64,000 nt of DNA from Eonycteris spelaea. Taxonomy: Eukaryota; Chordata; Mammalia; Chiroptera; Pteropodidae. Below are positions 59,691 to 64,000 of the stretch, piece by piece. Every line of letters starts with the position of its first letter. Position 1 is the stretch's first letter. The notes beneath the pieces are model-generated. The model ran no database searches. It saw only the letters and a list, made by a program, of their open reading frames with translations, and had not been told where the DNA came from. The DNA is taken from NCBI GenBank assembly GCA_003508835.1, contig PUFA01000021.1, positions 9,898,501 to 9,962,500 of the forward strand. The letters are read 5' to 3'. A program made the position numbers and the translations under genes.

Positions 59691-61654
59691 TTTCTGTACT
59701 GCTGCCCACAGTAGATTTAATAATTTTTAAAAAGTGTTTTCCAGCTTGATGAATTATCAGAGTCTCAGCCTTTGCCTGACTCTCTGGGTCGTGATCTATG
59801 TCTAGGGCTCTTGTGCTGTGGCTGCCCGTGAATCTAGTGTTACGATGATGAAGACTTCCCACTCATTCTCTGTCTCAAGGGAATTTTCTTAGTATTTAAA
59901 ATAAAATGTTTGGGTCTTAGGGCTCAGATTTCAGTGGAAGTCACTCATTTGCAGTTGCTGAATGGACTCTCTTCTTTAATGATCTCCTCTACTAGAATAC
60001 TTTGTCAGCAACTCCTAGAGGTTACGAAGTTTTATAAAATTTTATTTCCTTTTTCATCTTTGCCCTAAGTCTACTTTTTCAAGAAAATCTACTCCTGCTC
60101 TTTCAAATATACCAACAATATTTACCTTTGTGTTGGCTTTTATCTTCAATATGTAAGTCATTTATGTTTTGCCAGAACTGAAAAGAAAATAGACTCCCCA
60201 AAATTGACAACCGGGGCCGAAGACTCTTCCCAAATGATGGTGATAAAAGTGCAAATCGATTCAAGGCAGACTTCTTGGCAAAGCATGAATCAGTTCTGTG
60301 GCCTAACTTTCAGCCTCCAAAGATTAAATCACACATGGGACTTCCTTCATTTTGAATCACACTGACCAGAATTTTGTCTGGAGAACTCACAATATAGGTA
60401 AAGTTTCTGTTTCACCTTTGATTTCTAGTAAGGAAACTTCTCTACCCTAAAATCAAACTGTGTAACATTGACTGGAATTGCTCAGGGACAAATGACATCA
60501 CAAGAAATGTTTGGGGCAATTCCAGGACTGTCACATTTCATGGTCCCTGCTTCCTCATTCCACTGGGAATGATACCTGGAAACTTCTCATCTCACTTCTA
60601 TATTTAAGATTTAATCTGACAGGTCCCTTCATGATCATTACTCTCTCATTTCTTCACTAGAATGTGAGCTATTTAAGGCCACAAAATCTTTGTAAATGAT
60701 CTTTGGATTCCCCACCCTCCCAAAGGACTTATTCCAGAATAAGAGAAACTGAATGAATTCTTTTACCTATAGGTCATGCTTCCAAGGAAGAATGCAGGCA
60801 TATCAAGACAGTTTTTAAAAAAGAAAGAAAAAAACTAAGCTTTTCCCTATTTTATTGCCACCAAATTTATTCAGGCTACCTCTATTCTCTCACTCCTCAA
60901 AGCTTTTCTAAATAACAGAAGGAATAAATGGCTACCCCTGGCAGTGACTCTTCAAGGCACAAATCTATTTCATATTCCAGGAATTTGGTGCTACTCAGAA
61001 TGCCCCTGGCATCTCGTGATGCAAAGGTGTCATTTTGCTTTTTATCTTGGGAGTGTTCCAGTTCTTTGGTCCTAATTTCACCATGCCATGATGCTGATTC
61101 ATTCTTTGTTTCAAAATTTTGGCCTTTTCCCCCATTTGGGGACAACGCTGGTCAGGGCATTATTGAATGAAATGCTCTTTGGAATATCATCTGAGGCTGT
61201 TATGAAAAAGTTCTGTTTCCATAACATGGAAAGCACAACCAGTATCCCCTTTAATAATCTGAAATTATAATTATTTCCAAAAGAAAAGAGGGTCAAGAAG
61301 AGCTCTAGCTTCACGACTATGTCATCACCTTCGAACCACGTTTGCGTGAAAGGATGCATTCACATTGGGGTTCAAGATGATGAGCAGGAAAAAAAGTCGA
61401 GGGCTGAGTTCATTTTTCTCTTCACACATCTAATAATTACAACCTCTGTTGGAATATTTATATTTGTAATAATTTCCTTGTCTTGAGTCAAATAACAACT
61501 GTGGATTGATATATAGTCTCTTTTATCTTAAACTTTTAGAATTCTAGGCAAGGACCGAAGGTAACAACTCATGAGATTTGATCTACGGGAAGCTTATTAT
61601 TTAGTAAAGATGAGAGAATGTAACGTAAATGGAGGAAAATGTTTTTCTAGACAG
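59691..61654. other. Gene-free stretch, content not recognised
   Basis: No gene or confident repeat. A near-palindrome around 59650-59663 ('cgcggaattcccgc') is short. Frames of 60-82 codons overlap on both strands at 60897-61359 without family resemblance. Confidence 0.4.
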
Positions 61655-61689
61655 AACGCAGCATTTTTGAACGTATATCTTTGCCTTTG

Positions 61690-61875
61690 GTTTGTGTCAG
61701 GGCTTCCCATACCTGTCTGCACATTCAAACCCCCTGAGGTGCTATAATAATAATAATATAGGCTAAGATCCCACCCCAAATATTCTGGTTCAGTTTTATA
61801 TTTGGACATTCATATTTTTAAAACCCTTAAGAGATTTTAATATGCAGCCTGGCTGAAAAACACTGATCTATGTGG
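61690..61875. mobile_element. hAT-Charlie-like MITE
   Basis: 'gtcagggcttcccatacctg', 'tctgcacattcaaaccccc', 'tgaggtgctataataat', 'aagatcccaccccaaatattc', 'tggttcagttttatatttgg', 'tatgcagcctggctgaaaaac' follow the order of a common Charlie-group MITE. A (TAA)n-like run is embedded at 61744-61758. Confidence 0.7.
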
Positions 61876-62299
61876 AGGTTACCCACTGTAGTCTGATAGT
61901 TCCTTAATAATTCTCAGTGGCTCATAGGGTTTATGATGTTACATCTCTCAAACATCCTTTATGTTAAAATAAGAAAACTGTGTTTCCTCTAAAGAAGAAA
62001 CCTCAGTGTTGCCGTACATTTTCTCTCAAAATGGGTTTTCACAAAGCGGAATGACCATCACTCAAGTATGTGAGGAATGCAATAATTTCTCTGGCTTCTC
62101 TGGTTTTATCGGGGCTTCTACAGGATCCTTATACCCTGTGGAACCCATCACTGATCTGCTGATAAATACATACTGCCTCGTTCCAGAAGATGCTCACTGA
62201 GGGATCTGCTTTCAGTCACCAAGAAACAACTTTAATCCCTTACTGAGATGCTTTCCTCCTAACCTGACATTCTTCAAAGCAAATCAACTCTTGTGTTCC
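61876..62299. other. Gene-free stretch, content not recognised
   Basis: No gene or repeat supported. Confidence 0.4.
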
Positions 62300-62450
62300 C
62301 CAGTAGCTATCTGTTTCTTGGCCACCTTTGGCCTGTGGGTCTTTAGGAAGGTCACATGACATCTCTGCCATGTAAAATGAGGGAGATAGATGACAGATCC
62401 TCTTTAGGACACTCTTTTAACTTTAAGTTCAATAAACCATAACCTAAACA
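62300..62450 (+). mobile_element. MIR SINE fragment
   Basis: Sense words 'tgtgggtctttaggaaggtc', 'acatgacatctctgccatg' and 'taaaatgagggagatagatg' fit the MIR core and 3' half, diverged. Confidence 0.55.
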
Positions 62451-62929
62451 AACATTTCAGAGGACCATGAATGCTATTCAGAGCTAATAGAAAGAACAAT
62501 AGCCTTTATGTTTTCTGTAATTTTATTTGTAGAAGCTAAATATAGTCCATTTAACAAATCGTAACGAAGGTCCCTGACCTCAGCATATGCATATGCATAC
62601 AGTAATTTATTAAAAAATACAGAACTCATATCTAAGGCCTGGTGCTGGCTGTCATAGGAGTCATATACATTTATCAGACAATCTCTGCTCTTAAAATTTT
62701 ACTATTACTCATCAGAGTGCTAAAACAGGTACCCAAAAATACAAAATACAAGGTCACAAGTTTATGTGATTTGTACACACTAAATTCTACCATTCAAAGG
62801 GAATCTTTTCCCCTAGCATACAATGTGGTGAACACCGAACAACGGGAAAAGCCCCCACCTCTTCTCCTGACATGTGTTCTTTCCCACTGCCACCACTCTG
62901 ACCAGATCTTTATAAGTTATTTTTTGACT
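62451..62929. other. Gene-free stretch, content not recognised
   Basis: A short 'catatgcatatgcat' repeat lies at 62583-62597. A 96-codon frame at 62642-62932 has no recognised family. Confidence 0.4.
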
Positions 62930-63089
62930 TAATTGTAGACTCATATGAAATTGTAAAAGTTAATACAGAGAGATTCCATATACCCTTTACTCAGTTTCCA
63001 ACAATGGCAATTTTGCAAAACTTGCAAAACTATAGTGTGATATCAAAACCAAGACACCGACATTGATACAACTCAGTTTTACTTGTACT

Positions 63090-63140
<51 letters not shown>

Positions 63141-63718
63141 ATTCTATGCAATTTCATCTACTCTGCATGTTTCTGTACCCACTATTACATTCAAGACACA
63201 GAACAGTCCCATGGCCGCAGGGACCCCTCTGCTTGCTCTTTGACAGCCCCTGGTCTCCCCACTACCCACTCCTTCCCCACCCCTGCACCGCAGCAACCAC
63301 TAACCTGTTCTCACGGCTTAGGATTTCGTCATTTCAATAAAGGTAAGTAAATCAAATCATATAATATTTAACCACTCGAGACTGGCTTTTTCACTTACCA
63401 TAACATCCTTGGGATTTATCGAAGTTATTACATATATAAATAGTTCATATTTCTTTTTATTGTTGAATAATGTTCCATGTATTCATTCCATGGTATGAAC
63501 CGACCACAGTGTGCTTAACCATTTGCTTGTTGAGGGCCGTCTGTTTTGTTTTCAGTTTTTTGCTATGATAAATAAATATACTATAAATGTTCATGTTCAG
63601 GTTTTTGTGTGAACCTAAATTTCTATCTCTCTGGGGTCAACTGCCTGAGTGCAATTGTTGGGTATTATGGCAATTGTACAGATGATCTCATGAATACAAT
63701 TTAATTGTGTTACCCCCT
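62930..63718 (-). mobile_element. LINE-1 3' UTR (L1M type), antisense, interrupted by (GT)n
   Basis: + strand order matches the reverse complement of L1M 3' UTRs: 'agtttccaacaatggcaatt', 'aagacaccgacattgatac', 'ccgcagcaaccactaacctg', 'ggatttcgtcatttcaataa', 'cacttaccataacatcc', 'tattgttgaataatgttcc', 'atttgcttgttgagggcc', 'ttcaggtttttgtgtgaac', 'gtgcaattgttgggtattatg'. This is the clearest L1 in the window. No open reading frame of L1 proteins. Confidence 0.9.
63091..63138. repeat. (GT)24 microsatellite
   Basis: Perfect uninterrupted array of 24 GT units inside the antisense L1 3' UTR. Its purity suggests high length variability. Confidence 0.98.
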
Positions 63719-63724
63719 CCCCCA

Positions 63725-63945
63725 CCTCTTTGAAATCCTTTCCATGGCATCTCATTACTTTTAGCATCAAAGAGTAGACATCAGGGCCTACAAAGCCCTG
63801 ACATATCTGTAGTCTGGTGTTCTCACATGGCTCGCCTAATGCCTTTTCCTTCCTCTTCCTCTCCTTCCTGACACATGGGGCTTTCTCTTAATTTCTTAAA
63901 TGTGCTACATGTTTCTATGCTACGATAGATGCCCTTTAATAGTGG
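63725..63945 (+). mobile_element. L2 LINE fragment
   Basis: Sense words 'catggcatctcattactttt', 'atcagggcctacaaagccc', 'tggtgttctcacatggctc', 'ttccttcctcttcctctcc' follow the mid-3' part of L2. Confidence 0.65.
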
Positions 63946-64000
63946 TAAAAATCCTTTAATATCAGTAGTATGTCGATGAAATTGTTGGTCTGCAATTGAA

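Overview
This window reads as nuclear DNA from a placental mammal. It is AT-rich and poor in CpG, and it is full of decayed interspersed repeats: L1M-type LINE-1 3' ends, L2, MIR, MaLR/MLT1-type LTRs, and hAT-Charlie-like and Tigger-like DNA transposons. I saw no clear copy of a young order-specific SINE (Alu, B1/B2, bovine-type, CAN-type or equine ERE), so I cannot name the order. There is no bacterial or organellar signal, no CRISPR array, and no tRNA or rRNA gene that I can support.

The one convincing gene is at 16.74-18.47 kb on the + strand. It is an intronless copy of RNF167, a membrane-anchored RING-H2 E3 ubiquitin ligase of the PA-TM-RING family whose parental gene has several introns. 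The copy is a retrocopy with a 5' leader, an uninterrupted 339-codon frame (17255-18274), a 3' UTR with AATAAA, and a short A-rich end. All eight RING zinc ligands, the signal peptide, the PA-like luminal region, the transmembrane helix and a C-terminal dileucine-type motif are readable. The CpG-rich start of the leader carries a TCTCGCGAGA element and an ETS site, so the copy may have brought promoter sequence with it. I treat it as a candidate retrogene, not a proven one.

Layout: 0-14.5 kb is gene-poor, with microsatellites, two L1 3' ends, an L2 and an L1M tail. 14.9-15.8 kb is a locally GC-richer block I could not identify. 16.7-18.5 kb is the RNF167 retrocopy. 18.5-27 kb holds an AT-rich palindrome, a near-complete Tigger-type element (20.94-21.70 kb) and L1M 3' ends. 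27-36 kb is a dense mosaic of MIR, L2, hAT, MLT1 LTR and antisense L1M. 37.3-38.5 kb holds a striking pair of 76-bp inverted repeats, 75/76 identical, 1,047 bp apart. 42-51 kb holds L1, L2 and four MaLR LTR pieces, all in + orientation. 51-64 kb holds L1M, MIR and L2 pieces plus large simple repeats, including (TTTC)n at 57.05 kb and (GT)n at 63.09 kb.

The two most useful places to look again are the RNF167 retrocopy with its promoter-like leader and the high-identity inverted repeat. Repeat family names rest on recall of consensus sequences, not on a search, and repeat boundaries are approximate.
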